Below are positions 49,889 through 59,768 of a stretch of DNA of 64,000 bases, piece by piece. Where the stretch lies: the NCBI GenBank assembly GCA_022825185.1, contig JAJDYK010000176.1, positions 1 to 64,000 of the forward strand, given 5' to 3'. Under the pieces are notes generated by a model. It ran no database searches and was not told the DNA's origin. It was given only the letters and a program-made list of their open reading frames with translations. The position numbers were made by a program, and so were the translations under genes. Position 1 is the stretch's first letter. Each line of letters begins with the position of its first letter. The stretch comes from Candidatus Latescibacterota bacterium (lineage in GTDB: Bacteria > Latescibacterota > UBA2968 > UBA8231).

Positions 49889-52491
49889 CCCCTTCTTTCG
49901 GCTGGCCGGCCGCCCAAGCGCTCTTCTTCTAGCCCGGCATAGAGTTCGATGAAGGCAATGGTATTGCTCACGTCTTGGTCGGTGAGATTGGCAAAGTTGA
50001 TGTCGTTGACCTGAAAGCCAACGTTGGAGGTGACGCTGTATCCTTGGTACTGAACCCGATTGGTGTACTGCACAGTGAACACCCTGCCGATGAAATCGTC
50101 GATGTATTCGGGCGGCAATGGATCGGGAATCGCCACGGCATTGCGGAAAATAATGGCCTCCACTCCGACCTCGACGCGACTGCGAGTCAGCACTGGGAAC
50201 ACCGCGGACAGGGAGAAAATTTCGCTCAACTCGTTGATATCGAGCTGGACGGTGCGCGGTTGGGTGCGCTTGCGCCACATGTTTTTCCAGCGCGGGATCA
50301 AGGTGATGTTGCGTCCAATGGAAAACGGATAGTCCGCTTTGTTGATCACGCCGTAGAACGCGCTATCGCGGAGGCGCTCGGCTGCGTCGTCGCGCTGCTT
50401 GAAGTGATCGAGGCGGAACTTGTTGACAAAGGTCAGGTTGTCCCGGGTGTACTTGTAGCCGACGAAGCTCTGATTGACGAGGGTGTTTTCGGTGATTAGG
50501 GGATCGTCAAAAGGTTGCAAGCCGCCAATGGAGCCGGGGCGCTGCACCCATTGCAGCAGGTTGTCGGCGATGTTGTCTTCAACGGACTTGATCATGTGGA
50601 ATGCCTCAAACTTGCCCATCCTAGAAATATCGCGCACCGCGCTGAGCAAGGCGTACAGGGCTGTTGACCGCTCTTCGCCGGCGATCAGCCACTCGCGATT
50701 GCGGCCTACAGTGAGATTAACCCCTGGGTAAATCTCGGCCCCCCCGTACACGTTCCAGCCGCGATGCCCCTTGCGGTAGGGATAGTCGGCTTCGTCGTCG
50801 TTTTCAAAGCGATCCACTACGGTATTGTGGTTCATATCGACGCCGAAGAGGAAGTCAGGCGGGTCGATATAGTGGCGCAAGAATGGCTCTTCGTAATCCG
50901 GGGTGAGGTTGGAGTTTTCGTTGAAATCCGAGAGCAAATCGTTGTTTTCGTCGAGGCCGGGGAAGACGGCGTTGTCGCCGCCGGCACCGCCATAGCGCGG
51001 CCAATCGACGAGTTGGTCTTGATCGTCGTTATCGTCGATGTACTCGAACCAGTTCTGGCGCTGATTTTCGTAATCCACCACATCGTTTTGGTCGGTGATA
51101 TACCCGCGCGTGGTGTACCCGTGGTCCATGCTGAACACCTCGCCGTAGCCAAAGTAGCGGCCAGTGCGGCGCGTGGCGTTGACGAACCAAGCATCGGCTG
51201 TGCGATCGCTCTTTTTGAGGTTGCTCAGTTTCTGGATGTTGATGTTGGGATAGCGCTGAAACTGGGTATTGCGCGCAAATTCGCCGCGTACCTCTAGGCC
51301 CCATATATCCTCGATGGTCAAATCGACGCTGGCGATTTGGTTGGCCGAGGGTAGCCCGTAGTCAAAGCGGACGACGCGCTGGTTGGTATTGTCGCGCACA
51401 TTGCCTTCGGAGCGAGTGACCGGCAAGAAGATGGGCTGGCCGTTGATGTTCGTCTGCAAGTTGGAGGTTATCTCTACTCGATAGTCGTTGGAGAGCACCA
51501 TGGCAAAGCTGACCTTTTGCACCACTAGCGGGTCGGGCACGCGGTAGCGGAGGAGGATCGGAGCTTCTTCAAGGGCTTCGAGAAAGCCCTCGCGCTGGCG
51601 GCCACCCTCAATAGTGGGATTGACCGAGGTCTCTTGGCCATCGACGATCATCTGCGACGAAAAGAACAAAGCGCCGGAGGCGTCGCCGGGCGAGTCGTCG
51701 GAGATGCGGATGACGATTTCGGTGACGTTGCCCGAATTCTGGCTGCTGGTCAGCAAGCCGGCGCGCGAGTTTTCCGAAAAATTGCTACTCGCCGAGCCGA
51801 AGTTCGTATTGACGTACGTAACCCCCAAACCCATGAAGTCGCCGACTTGGGCGGTGCCGCGCAGGCCGATGAAGTTGGTGAAGTCCGTGTCTTGTACTCG
51901 GTTGCCCCCCTGTGCCAACCGCACTGGTTCATTGACGCGCGACAGCAATACGGTGGCTTCGTACTTGTCGGACGCAAAGTCCCATTGGACGCCGTTGAAG
52001 CGCGAGCGGCTGAAGGTCAGCGGGGTCAGAGTCGTGCGGATATAATCGCCGACGGTCAGAGCGGAGTAGTACTGGCCCTTGGAGTCGGCGGCGACCAATA
52101 GGTTTTGGAACCAAGAGCCAAAGCGGCTGTCTTTGAAGACCGAGCTGCCAAAGGCCAGCGGCTGCTGCTGCCGCCACTCGTAAATACGCCAGCCACGGGT
52201 GATCCAGTTGCCGAAGATGTCGTACTGGCCCGTGCCTTCTAACTGCGTGCTGACATAGCGCTGATACGGTTCCTTGGCGTAGTTGGTGTACTTGTAGCCT
52301 CCCCAGTTATAGATGTAGTAGAGATCTTGGGGCACGTACCACTTACGCATGGTTGGGACCAATGGGTCGAAGCCCTCGATCCTAACCTGCGAGGTGGCAC
52401 CGCGCTCGCGCCCTGGGGTCGCGGCTTGGACGCTGGACGCTGCAACGGCTAGGACCAGCAGGGCAACCCCCCAGAACATAACTTTGCGCAT
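49876..52491 (-). CDS. Large barrel-like surface protein with calcium-type loops, B
   Basis: 871 residues; AAGGGAGGG upstream of ATG 52491. Signal peptide ends SSVQAAT. Paralogue of 11458-14091 along its whole length: WYVPQDLYYIYNWGGYKYTN, ALTVGDYIRTTLTPLTFS, RISDDSPGDASGALFFSSQ, and the three Asp loops DDNDDQDQLVDW, DENNDLLSDFNEN and DMNHNTVVDRFENDD at about residues 490-580. The final strands (RVFTVQYTNRVQYQGYSV) again look like outer-membrane beta strands. Unlike locus A, the SurA-like gene follows directly with overlap, supporting a chaperone-client relation. Confidence 0.72.
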   Translation of the reverse strand: MRKVMFWGVALLVLAVAASSVQAATPGRERGATSQVRIEGFDPLVPTMRKWYVPQDLYYIYNWGGYKYTNYAKEPYQRYVSTQLEGTGQYDIFGNWITRGWRIYEWRQQQPLAFGSSVFKDSRFGSWFQNLLVAADSKGQYYSALTVGDYIRTTLTPLTFSRSRFNGVQWDFASDKYEATVLLSRVNEPVRLAQGGNRVQDTDFTNFIGLRGTAQVGDFMGLGVTYVNTNFGSASSNFSENSRAGLLTSSQNSGNVTEIVIRISDDSPGDASGALFFSSQMIVDGQETSVNPTIEGGRQREGFLEALEEAPILLRYRVPDPLVVQKVSFAMVLSNDYRVEITSNLQTNINGQPIFLPVTRSEGNVRDNTNQRVVRFDYGLPSANQIASVDLTIEDIWGLEVRGEFARNTQFQRYPNINIQKLSNLKKSDRTADAWFVNATRRTGRYFGYGEVFSMDHGYTTRGYITDQNDVVDYENQRQNWFEYIDDNDDQDQLVDWPRYGGAGGDNAVFPGLDENNDLLSDFNENSNLTPDYEEPFLRHYIDPPDFLFGVDMNHNTVVDRFENDDEADYPYRKGHRGWNVYGGAEIYPGVNLTVGRNREWLIAGEERSTALYALLSAVRDISRMGKFEAFHMIKSVEDNIADNLLQWVQRPGSIGGLQPFDDPLITENTLVNQSFVGYKYTRDNLTFVNKFRLDHFKQRDDAAERLRDSAFYGVINKADYPFSIGRNITLIPRWKNMWRKRTQPRTVQLDINELSEIFSLSAVFPVLTRSRVEVGVEAIIFRNAVAIPDPLPPEYIDDFIGRVFTVQYTNRVQYQGYSVTSNVGFQVNDINFANLTDQDVSNTIAFIELYAGLEEERLGGRPAERRGWSF

Positions 52492-52582
52492 AACAACCCT
52501 CCCTTAGGCGTTCACTTGTGCTTGGCGCGGGGCTAGCCGCGCGGTGAAAAGATCGGCGGCCGAGATGGCCCGGCCCTGTAGG

Positions 52583-54361
52583 TTAATACACTACGGCAAT
52601 GCTCCGCATCTGCGTGGCGATGCCAGCGTCGGTAGCGGCTTTGAGGCGGAGCAAGTACATCCCCGGCGGCACCACGCCCGCGGCATCGCGGCCATCCCAG
52701 CTAACTTGATTGGGGCCGGAGCGATCGCGGGCTTGGTAGAGGCGATGCACCGGTCGGCCGCTCAAATCGTACACGACGACCTCGACTTCGACCTCGTGGG
52801 TCGCCTTGAGCAGAATGTAGTCGAGGGTGATCTGGTCGTTGATGCCATCGCCATTGGGTGTGATTACTGCGGACGAGAACACGACGCCGGTAAAAAGCTC
52901 ATCGTCGATGCGGGCACTGACGACGAGCGTGTTGTCGGTGGCTTCCTCGGCCGCATCGCCAAAGGCAACTCGCTGCGGAAACGCATCGGACTGGCTGTCG
53001 GCGACCTCGCCGCGAAATTCCGTGCCGGAGACGGTGACCAAGCTGGCAAAGCGCACAGCGACTTCTTGGCCGCTGCGGGTGACGCGTTGGTCGGGAAAGC
53101 TCACCTGCAAGCGGCCCAAATCGGATGCCGTGGTGAAGTTGTCAACCTCTACCCCATCGACGCGCACGCCCGTGGCGCGGGCCGCAAACGGAGTGTGGAT
53201 GATCACGGTGTCAAAGCCTCGGTTGCCGCTCGAGACGACCGAGCGTAGGTGATAGGTAAATTCGTTCTCCCGCCCGAGGGTCGCCGTGGCCGGGCTGATT
53301 TCGGCGATGACCGAATCGGCGAGAGACGGCACCGTGTAGTTAAAGACCACCGAGTCGATGACGGCTTTGTCGAGCAAGCTGCCCGACAGGAGCTTGAATT
53401 GGAACTGGAGGTAGCGCCGGTTGTCCGGCGAATTGATCGAGGCTTGGAGCAACTCAGCGTAGGGCGGGGACCACGCACTCCAGTCGCGGTCGTTTTCGAG
53501 GACGACGCCAGCGTACGACGGATCGAGCGTGCGGTCGAAATCCGCTAGGGCCACTTCCTCCAATTCACCGGGAATGCCCGTCTGGCGGAAGTAAAGCGAG
53601 TCCGTGGAAACAAAGCCGGTCTTAGTGCTGAACTGGGCTTGCGCGGCACCGTCGATGCGGCCATATACATCGACCGGCCCGAAGTTGGCCGCCTCGCCGA
53701 GGTCAATCACTTGCGATATGTACTGGGCAAAGGGCGTGACGCCAACGCCAAACACTTCGAGGTCGCCCATCTGAAAGCCGCGTTCGCCCGTGCTGCGCAG
53801 CCTAAAAAAGCGCACCTTGGTTGGAGGGAAACTCAGATCCAACTCGGGCAGGCCGTGCGAGCGGTCTTGTGCTATGAGCGCGTACACGGGGTTGCCGCCG
53901 ATGAAGTTGAGCGAATCGCCATCGTTGACGTAGAATTCATAGCCGCGCAGTGAGCGCTCGTCGTCGTTGAGGACGCCACGGCGAAAATAGAGGCGGTGAA
54001 GGACGAAGATGGCACCCATATCGACTTCGAGCTCAGCGCCGTTGGGGTTGGTGTACACGCGCCAACCCGTGGTGTGGGAGCCGTCGATGAGTTCGTTGAT
54101 TATCTGATTGGAACGCGCCGCAGCCGTGGTCACCGAGGTGGTCGCGCTGCCGCCGAGTTCCTTGATGCGCGGCAGAATGTTTTCTTCGGGGTCGGCCTCC
54201 AGCGGCGAGAGGCCCCCATCGTCGGTGACTTCGAGTGCATTGAAGATGAGCGAGTTGCTCTCCCACTCCAGTCCATCGCCGCCTATTTTGAGCCGTTCCG
54301 CGGCCGTGGCCGGAGTGCTGTATCCCACTAGGCAGGCTAATGCGAGTGCGGCACGGGTCAT
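52583..54361 (-). CDS. Secreted discoidin/FlgD-type protein, beta subtype (beta-3)
   Basis: 592 residues from ATG 54361 (AAAGGAACAGCG upstream). Signal peptide ends TPATAAE. Beta opening ERLKIGGDGLEWESNSLIF. Discoidin-like domain: LIDGSHTTGWRVYTNPNGAE, VDMGAIFVLHRLYFRRG and FPPTKVRFFRLRS. A middle domain has the repeated phrase SPDNRRYLQFQFKLLSG. FlgD-like C-terminus: VITPNGDGINDQITL, VVVYDLSGRPVHRLY, SWDGRDAAGVVPPGMYLL, ending AVVY, the only one of seven without Ala before Tyr. Followed by the barrel gene after 91 bases. Confidence 0.8.
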   Translation of the reverse strand: MTRAALALACLVGYSTPATAAERLKIGGDGLEWESNSLIFNALEVTDDGGLSPLEADPEENILPRIKELGGSATTSVTTAAARSNQIINELIDGSHTTGWRVYTNPNGAELEVDMGAIFVLHRLYFRRGVLNDDERSLRGYEFYVNDGDSLNFIGGNPVYALIAQDRSHGLPELDLSFPPTKVRFFRLRSTGERGFQMGDLEVFGVGVTPFAQYISQVIDLGEAANFGPVDVYGRIDGAAQAQFSTKTGFVSTDSLYFRQTGIPGELEEVALADFDRTLDPSYAGVVLENDRDWSAWSPPYAELLQASINSPDNRRYLQFQFKLLSGSLLDKAVIDSVVFNYTVPSLADSVIAEISPATATLGRENEFTYHLRSVVSSGNRGFDTVIIHTPFAARATGVRVDGVEVDNFTTASDLGRLQVSFPDQRVTRSGQEVAVRFASLVTVSGTEFRGEVADSQSDAFPQRVAFGDAAEEATDNTLVVSARIDDELFTGVVFSSAVITPNGDGINDQITLDYILLKATHEVEVEVVVYDLSGRPVHRLYQARDRSGPNQVSWDGRDAAGVVPPGMYLLRLKAATDAGIATQMRSIAVVY

Positions 54362-54388
54362 CGCTGTTCCTTTCAAAAGCAGTCCCCC

Positions 54389-56758
54389 TCAGTAGGCCAC
54401 CGGCACGATCCGCTGCACCGTCTCGGTCTGGGAGTCGCCGGCAATCTCGATTTGCACTAGATAGGTACCTGGACTCACGAGCGCACCGGTGCCGTCGCGG
54501 CCATCCCAAGTGAAGTGGTAGCGCCGAGCCAGCCCATCGCCGCTGTCAAGCGCGCGCACGTTGCGGCCGGCCAAGTCGTAGATGTGGACCCGAATGGGCC
54601 GCGGCGTTACCAGCTTGAGCGCGTCGAATTCAATGGCTAGCTCGTCGCCGATCCCATCGCCATTGGGAGTCAACACAGACGTCGAAAGGGCGATGTTGGC
54701 CAGTAGAAGGTCGTTGACCGGTAGTTGCACGGAGACGGATTCGCTCGGCACATCGGCTTTGGCATCGCCTTGGTCAACGAGTTGGCGCACCTCAGTATCG
54801 AGGTTGCTGTTGCCGAGGAAAAGGTCGAAGCGCGTCTGGTTTTGGTAAATGGTGCTGCTGAACGAAAGCTCAATCAGCTCCGAGCGACGAACCGTGGTCG
54901 GTAGATCAACGACAAACCCCTCGGCGATTGGGGTGACTGCGACCTCTACCGGCTCGTTTCCCAACGTTAGACTGGTGAAATCAACGGGCACGGACGCGGT
55001 CATGGTTAGGCGGTCAAAGCCCTGCGAGCGCCCGCCAAAAATTGGCAGGACGAAATACGTAAAGTCCTTTTTGACGCCTGGTTCAACTTGGCTGGGAAAT
55101 ACCTCGGCGCGGGTTTCGAGCGCAATGGGATTTTCCATATTCAAATGCAGGGCATTGATCGACGGTGCCGCGTTGGGGTCGGCGGAAATCAGGCGCAGGT
55201 CGAGTTGGGCATAGCGGCGCGGCGAGGGCGAGTTAAAGAGTGCGCCCGAAGCCACGTACGGATCGCTCCAGATGCTCCAGTCCGAGCCGACGGAGATCGT
55301 GGTTTTGGTCGGCCCGCGCAAACTCTTGGGCGTCTTTTCCCACTTTCGCTGGGTGATCTCTTTGCCCTTCTTGTCGAAGTAGTGAATGTTCTCGACAACT
55401 TCGTTGCCGGTGCGGCTGCGAACCTCAATGCGCGTGTTAGGCGGCATGTCGGCGTCCCACTCGACCGAGGTCAGGGCCTTGGCTTCGCTGAGGTCGAGGA
55501 TCGGTGAGGTTAGCTGCAACTCAGCGGGAAAACCCTCGCCGTAGATTTGGAACTCGCTAATCAGAGCGAAAAGGCGGTAGTTGCCGTGGGTGCCGGTGCG
55601 TTCACCGCCGTGGCGGGAGGAAGGGAAATACTGCTTGATGTAGCGAATTTTTTGCAAGTCGAATTGGTGGTCGAAGTTGCGGATCGTCGTCTCGTTCAGC
55701 GGGCTGTCGTCAACAAAGGCGATCTCGTGGAAATTCAGGGTGCCGTCCGGGGCGATCGAGCCGTCGGAAGCGAGGAGCTGATACCAAAAGAAATTGGCGT
55801 AGCGGCTGCGCAGCCGCGACGGGGCACCGGCTGGCTCGCCGATGATGCGAATCTGGTCAATCCAGTAATGGGCTCCTAGATCGAAGATGATGCGATTGAA
55901 GATGTCGAAGCCGGTCTGAGTCTGGTGGTAAGTCTGCATGCCCCAGTTGGTGACAATATCGCCATCGACCATATTCTCGCCGCCGGAGAGCACGGCTTGC
56001 AAGTCGGTGATGAGTTCGATGTTACCGCCGCGCTCAATGATCCCGAGGGAGACGTTGTCGCCGATGGTAGAAACCGAAATCTCGGCCAAGCCAGCACCCT
56101 CGACAAACTTGGACAGTTCGATGCGAATGATGCGGATTAGGCCCGAGGATTCCTTGAACTCGCCGACGGGGCCATCGACCAAGCCGCTGCCAATGTCGTC
56201 CGAGCCGGATGCGTCTAAGCCCAAGGTGCGCTGGCGGGGGTCGAGAACGAGTTCGTGGCTCTCGTTGAAGCCAATGGCCTTAGAGAGACCGTAGCCCAAA
56301 GTGCCTTCTACGGGCACTAGGGCGTTGGTAAAGAACTTTTCGCCGCTCGACAGCAGAATGGTGAAAAACTCAAAGGGCGGCGCAGACTGGTCGAACGCGA
56401 TGACGATTTCGGAGGAGGTTACCAAGCGACCCAAGTCGAGTTCGATATAGGCGTTTTCAATGCCGTCGGCCGGGTCGGGCGACCAGCTAGTCGCCGGATT
56501 GCCATCCATGATGAGGCCAGCGTCGCGGGCGTTGCTGCCGACGCTGCGGATGCCGCCGCCAAAGTGCTCAGCATTGCGCACGGCGTCGATGTTTTTGCGC
56601 ACGGATATGGGTTGGATACGGCCGGTCGCTTGGAGTTCTAAGGCACCGACCGGATGCGTCCATTCTTGCCAAGCAGAGCGGGTGTCAAACGAAACGCGCT
56701 CGCCAAAGGCGAAGCTGCTCAACACTACAACGAGGCCTAATGCGCGAGTGATTGTCAT
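54389..56758 (-). CDS. Secreted discoidin/FlgD-type protein, alpha subtype (alpha-2)
   Basis: 789 residues from ATG 56758, seven bases after GGGAG (ATG 56764 is too close). Signal peptide ends SSFAFGE. Alpha opening WQEWTHPVGALELQATGRI. Two discoidin-like units: MDGNPATSWSPDPADGIENA with IELDLGRLVTSSEIVIAF, and DGDIVTNWGMQTYHQTQTGF with FDLGAHYWIDQIRIIGE. Then DADMPPNTRIEVRSRTGNE and SPSPRRYAQLDLRLISA. FlgD-like C-terminus: VLTPNGDGIGDELAI, VHIYDLAGRNVRAL, ending PVAY. Closest relative here is alpha-3. Confidence 0.8.
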   Translation of the reverse strand: MTITRALGLVVVLSSFAFGERVSFDTRSAWQEWTHPVGALELQATGRIQPISVRKNIDAVRNAEHFGGGIRSVGSNARDAGLIMDGNPATSWSPDPADGIENAYIELDLGRLVTSSEIVIAFDQSAPPFEFFTILLSSGEKFFTNALVPVEGTLGYGLSKAIGFNESHELVLDPRQRTLGLDASGSDDIGSGLVDGPVGEFKESSGLIRIIRIELSKFVEGAGLAEISVSTIGDNVSLGIIERGGNIELITDLQAVLSGGENMVDGDIVTNWGMQTYHQTQTGFDIFNRIIFDLGAHYWIDQIRIIGEPAGAPSRLRSRYANFFWYQLLASDGSIAPDGTLNFHEIAFVDDSPLNETTIRNFDHQFDLQKIRYIKQYFPSSRHGGERTGTHGNYRLFALISEFQIYGEGFPAELQLTSPILDLSEAKALTSVEWDADMPPNTRIEVRSRTGNEVVENIHYFDKKGKEITQRKWEKTPKSLRGPTKTTISVGSDWSIWSDPYVASGALFNSPSPRRYAQLDLRLISADPNAAPSINALHLNMENPIALETRAEVFPSQVEPGVKKDFTYFVLPIFGGRSQGFDRLTMTASVPVDFTSLTLGNEPVEVAVTPIAEGFVVDLPTTVRRSELIELSFSSTIYQNQTRFDLFLGNSNLDTEVRQLVDQGDAKADVPSESVSVQLPVNDLLLANIALSTSVLTPNGDGIGDELAIEFDALKLVTPRPIRVHIYDLAGRNVRALDSGDGLARRYHFTWDGRDGTGALVSPGTYLVQIEIAGDSQTETVQRIVPVAY

Positions 56759-56807
56759 AGTCATGCTCCCTTAGTGTACCATAGTGGGATGGACATAGGT
56801 CTCGCTC

Positions 56808-58607
56808 TCAGTAAGCTAGCCCTACTAGCAGGGACCGATCTTCAGAGCCAGTATCCGTATCAATGGAAAGCTGTAAGATGTAGAGTCCAGGTGGCACAAT
56901 AGCACCGCTCTCGTCCAAGCCGTCCCAGGTTACGTGCTGTGGCCCATTGAGCGCGCCACTTTTTTGCAAGTGCCGTACCGGGCGGCCCGCGAGATCGTAC
57001 ACAATTAGGTCGGCGGGCACCTGTGAGAGCGCGCGCAGCAAGATGTAGGACACCTGTAACTGGTCGTTGACTCCATCGCCGTTGGGACTGAATACTGGCG
57101 GATCAGCCTTCAATTCGAGGACGAGTTCTTGGCGCAACGCGCCTTGGATAGACAGGCGATCGGCTTGGGCTTCGGGGGTGGCGTCTCCAGCCACCACGTC
57201 TTGGCCGAGTTCGCCAGTCTGGCTATCGAAAACCTTGGCGAAAAAAGTGGTGCCATAGACAGTCACCATGGCCTCAAATCGGATGCGCAAAAGCTGTCCC
57301 GATTCGGTCACTCGGTCATCGGTCAGTTGGATGGCCAGCCTGCTCTCGTCCTGCGCGTTCTCCTCTATAAAGGATACGGGAACCCCGTCTAGCTCAACGC
57401 TGTTGACCGTCGCCTTGAAAGGCGTGCGGATTTCCACGCGGTCGAATCCATCGTTGGCTGCGGCAAAAGTCGAGCGAATGTAGTAGGAGAAGGTATTGCT
57501 CTCGCCGAGAGTGACCGTCGCTGGAGTGATCTCGGCCGTCAGTTCTTCGGCTAGTGTCGGGATCGAATAGTCAAAGGAGAACGAATCGACAAAGGCCGAC
57601 TGGCGCGCGTCCTCGGACGAAAACAACAGGCGAAACTGGACGTAGCGGCGGTTGCCCGGCGAGAGTAGATCGCCAAAGAAGTCCTCGTATGGTGCCGACC
57701 AAGGACTCCACTCGTCGATGTTGTCGACGATCTCACCCTTATCGGACGAGGTCAGATCGTCGTACTCGTCGGCCGCCTCGGGTGAGCCTATCGGCAAGAT
57801 GGGTTCTTCCTGCCGGTCCTCGCCCTCAAAGACCTCGGTTTTGCGATAGTAAATTTTGGGATCGGGCACCGTGCCCGTGCGCGTCTGCAATACTACGTTA
57901 GTCAAAGGGTCGGAACGGGTCTGGAGGCGAATTCGGCCAAAGTTGGCCGCCTCACCGAGGTCGATGACTTCGGTGAGATAACTGCCGGTGGGCGCGAACC
58001 CATCGCCAAAGACCTCGACTTCCTCGATGATAAATTCTTGGCCCGAGCGGCTAATTAGGCGGAGGAAGCGCACGAATTGGAGAGGGATGCGAACGTCAAT
58101 ATCCGATTCGCTTTGTTCGAGATTTGCGCTGACTTGGTTAATAAAGGCGATCGGCAGATCTTCTCTCAGTTGCGCGGGGTTGCCATCGTGAACAAAAAGC
58201 TCATAGGCGCGGAGAAAGATGTCGGGGTTGCCCTGAAAGCGGATGCGGTTGATCGGCAAGATCGCGCCTAAGTCAATAAGCATAGAGGTGCCGTCGGGGC
58301 GCCGCTCGCGCGTGACGCGCCAGAAGGTCTCTGTGTTGCCGTCGGTGAGTAGGCCGGTCAGATCCTCGCGCGACTGGGGCGAGGAAATGTTGCCCCCTCG
58401 CCGCTTCAGGGTGAGAATTTCGACGGCATTGGTGGTCGAGTCCACTACGGCTGGGAGCAGAACCGATGCGTCGGTGGTGAGTCCAGTCAGTTCGCCGACA
58501 TCACTCCATGCAAAGCCAGAGCCTCCCGCGGTCCACACTTCCACGGCACCAACCGTCCTAGCACCTAACAGAATGCAGATCAATAGCCTAAATTGCCACT
58601 TGAACAT
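56808..58607 (-). CDS. Secreted discoidin/FlgD-type protein, beta subtype (beta-4)
   Basis: 599 residues. Signal peptide ends ARTVGAVE. Beta opening VEVWTAGGSGFAWSDVGEL. Discoidin-like domain: LTDGNTETFWRVTRERRPDG, LIDLGAILPINRIRFQGNP, FPLQFVRFLRLIS-type phrase (here IPLQFVRFLRLISR). Then SPGNRRYVQFRLLFSSED. FlgD-like C-terminus: VFSPNGDGVNDQLQV, LIVYDLAGRPVRHL, VTWDGLDESGAIVPPGLYI, ending VGLAY. It starts after the terminator of the CBM9-like gene, so it needs its own promoter, which I could not place. Confidence 0.8.
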   Translation of the reverse strand: MFKWQFRLLICILLGARTVGAVEVWTAGGSGFAWSDVGELTGLTTDASVLLPAVVDSTTNAVEILTLKRRGGNISSPQSREDLTGLLTDGNTETFWRVTRERRPDGTSMLIDLGAILPINRIRFQGNPDIFLRAYELFVHDGNPAQLREDLPIAFINQVSANLEQSESDIDVRIPLQFVRFLRLISRSGQEFIIEEVEVFGDGFAPTGSYLTEVIDLGEAANFGRIRLQTRSDPLTNVVLQTRTGTVPDPKIYYRKTEVFEGEDRQEEPILPIGSPEAADEYDDLTSSDKGEIVDNIDEWSPWSAPYEDFFGDLLSPGNRRYVQFRLLFSSEDARQSAFVDSFSFDYSIPTLAEELTAEITPATVTLGESNTFSYYIRSTFAAANDGFDRVEIRTPFKATVNSVELDGVPVSFIEENAQDESRLAIQLTDDRVTESGQLLRIRFEAMVTVYGTTFFAKVFDSQTGELGQDVVAGDATPEAQADRLSIQGALRQELVLELKADPPVFSPNGDGVNDQLQVSYILLRALSQVPADLIVYDLAGRPVRHLQKSGALNGPQHVTWDGLDESGAIVPPGLYILQLSIDTDTGSEDRSLLVGLAY

Positions 58608-58641
58608 AGCGCGTGTCGCCTCTCACTTCCATAGACAAAAA

Positions 58642-58673
58642 CAAGGGGAGGGGAATCCATTCCCCTCCCCTTG
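58642..58673 (-). terminator. Strong terminator after CBM9-like gene B
   Basis: A 15-bp perfect inverted repeat CAAGGGGAGGGGAAT / ATTCCCCTCCCCTTG with T-rich TTTTTGT following on the minus strand, 45 bases past the gene's stop. One of the strongest hairpins in the window. Confidence 0.9.
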
Positions 58674-58718
58674 TGAACTTACTTAAGACGAAGACTGCTA
58701 AAGACTGCTAAAGTCTAT

Positions 58719-59627
58719 TTATAGCTCTTCGCCTACCAGCGACTTGATCTGCCCCCAAGAGCTTTCCTCGACCGCCGTGACTTCTGCGATCTGAGTCAGG
58801 AAAATATCGGGCATGCCGCCGCTGTTCATAAACTGCTCGGCCATGCTGTACTGGGCCTGCCAGAAGAATCCGTTCTCGCAGCACTCCTCAGAAAGCGGAT
58901 CGTTGCCGTTGGCGTTGAGACCTTCGTCGGCGTCGTCAACCGAGATTGACATGCCGATGGTCTGCTCAGCCGCGAGCGTCCACACCGTGCTGGCGTCCGG
59001 GCCGCCGCTGATCGAGAGCGGATCCATCAATTCGGCACTGAACTCGTAGTAGTACTCTTGGCCTTGGTTGACGTGACCGGCCTCGACGAAGTCGGTGTGA
59101 GTCCACCAGAAGTTTAGAGCGTCTTGCTCGAAATTGCCCAGTGCGCCGTTGTACATCTGGACGCGCGAGAACTGCTCGGAGAAGCTCAGGCACATCTGGT
59201 AGGCCGGCTGCAAGTCTTGGTCGTTGGGTGCCGAGTACGGGCCGCCGCCTTGGTTGTCGGGATCGAAATGCACTTCGCAGTTGTCGTCGCGGAAAGTGCA
59301 GGTGGGGTTCTTATCGACGATCAGGAAGTCGTCGTGGACGTGAATCATGGCGTGGACGCGGTTGTTGGCGTCGCTCCAGCCGATGATTAGGTCGATGAAT
59401 AGATCATCGGCGTCGTCGGCACCGCCGGTCAGCGGATTCATGTCCTCAATAGTAACCTCAAAGCTGCGATCAACCCAAGCCCAGTCGGCATTGTCGCCGT
59501 CGATGGTGGGCAGGGCGTTGCTGGGGATCCCCACGGCGAAAAAGAGCGGTACTTCAGCTGGCTCCTGCGCGAAGGCAGCACCAGCGACGAGCAATACGCC
59601 TAGAGTTAAAGCTAGGACTTTGCGCAT
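58719..59627 (-). CDS. CBM9-like secreted protein B
   Basis: 302 residues from ATG 59627 (GAGGATTTAACA upstream). Signal peptide GVLLVAGAAFAQ. Paralogue of 10421-11347: PTIDGDNADWAWVDRSFEVT, DLIIGWSDANNRVHAMIHVH, CTFRDDNCEVHFDPDNQGGG. The Cys pair around FRDDNC and the CCENGF segment could form disulfides. C-terminal VEESSWGQIKSLVGEEL carries the SWGxIKS motif. Its transcription unit has a consensus promoter, a leader frame, a terminator in the leader, a strong ribosome site and a strong terminator after the stop. It is probably abundant and conditionally expressed. Confidence 0.8.
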   Translation of the reverse strand: MRKVLALTLGVLLVAGAAFAQEPAEVPLFFAVGIPSNALPTIDGDNADWAWVDRSFEVTIEDMNPLTGGADDADDLFIDLIIGWSDANNRVHAMIHVHDDFLIVDKNPTCTFRDDNCEVHFDPDNQGGGPYSAPNDQDLQPAYQMCLSFSEQFSRVQMYNGALGNFEQDALNFWWTHTDFVEAGHVNQGQEYYYEFSAELMDPLSISGGPDASTVWTLAAEQTIGMSISVDDADEGLNANGNDPLSEECCENGFFWQAQYSMAEQFMNSGGMPDIFLTQIAEVTAVEESSWGQIKSLVGEEL

Positions 59628-59676
59628 TGTTAAATCCTCCTCGATAGTTTCTGTAAGTAAAAGGTTGAAGGAAAAA

Positions 59677-59697
59677 GCCCGCCATAGGTCAGCGGGC
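59677..59697 (-). terminator. Terminator/attenuator ahead of CBM9-like gene B
   Basis: On the minus strand GCCCGC, nine-base loop, GCGGGC, then TTTTT. It lies 145 bases past the stop of alpha-3 but also downstream of the promoter at 59769-59797 and 50 bases before the CBM9-like start. Transcripts from that promoter must read through it. Confidence 0.75.
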
Positions 59698-59713
59698 AGA
59701 ATTGCGAGATTGC

Positions 59714-59752
59714 TCAAAAGTGCAGCGGTTGGTACCTCAAACCTCCTTTCAT
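59714..59752 (-). CDS. Possible 12-codon leader peptide
   Basis: ATG 59752 to TGA reads MKGGLRYQPLHF and sits between the promoter and the hairpin at 59677-59697, with the stop 16 bases before the stem. It has no clear ribosome site of its own, and its AAAGGAGG codons look like one. The layout resembles an attenuation leader, but no run of regulatory codons is present. Confidence 0.3.
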   Translation of the reverse strand: MKGGLRYQPLHF

Positions 59753-59768
59753 GGGCAATTTTTGCATC

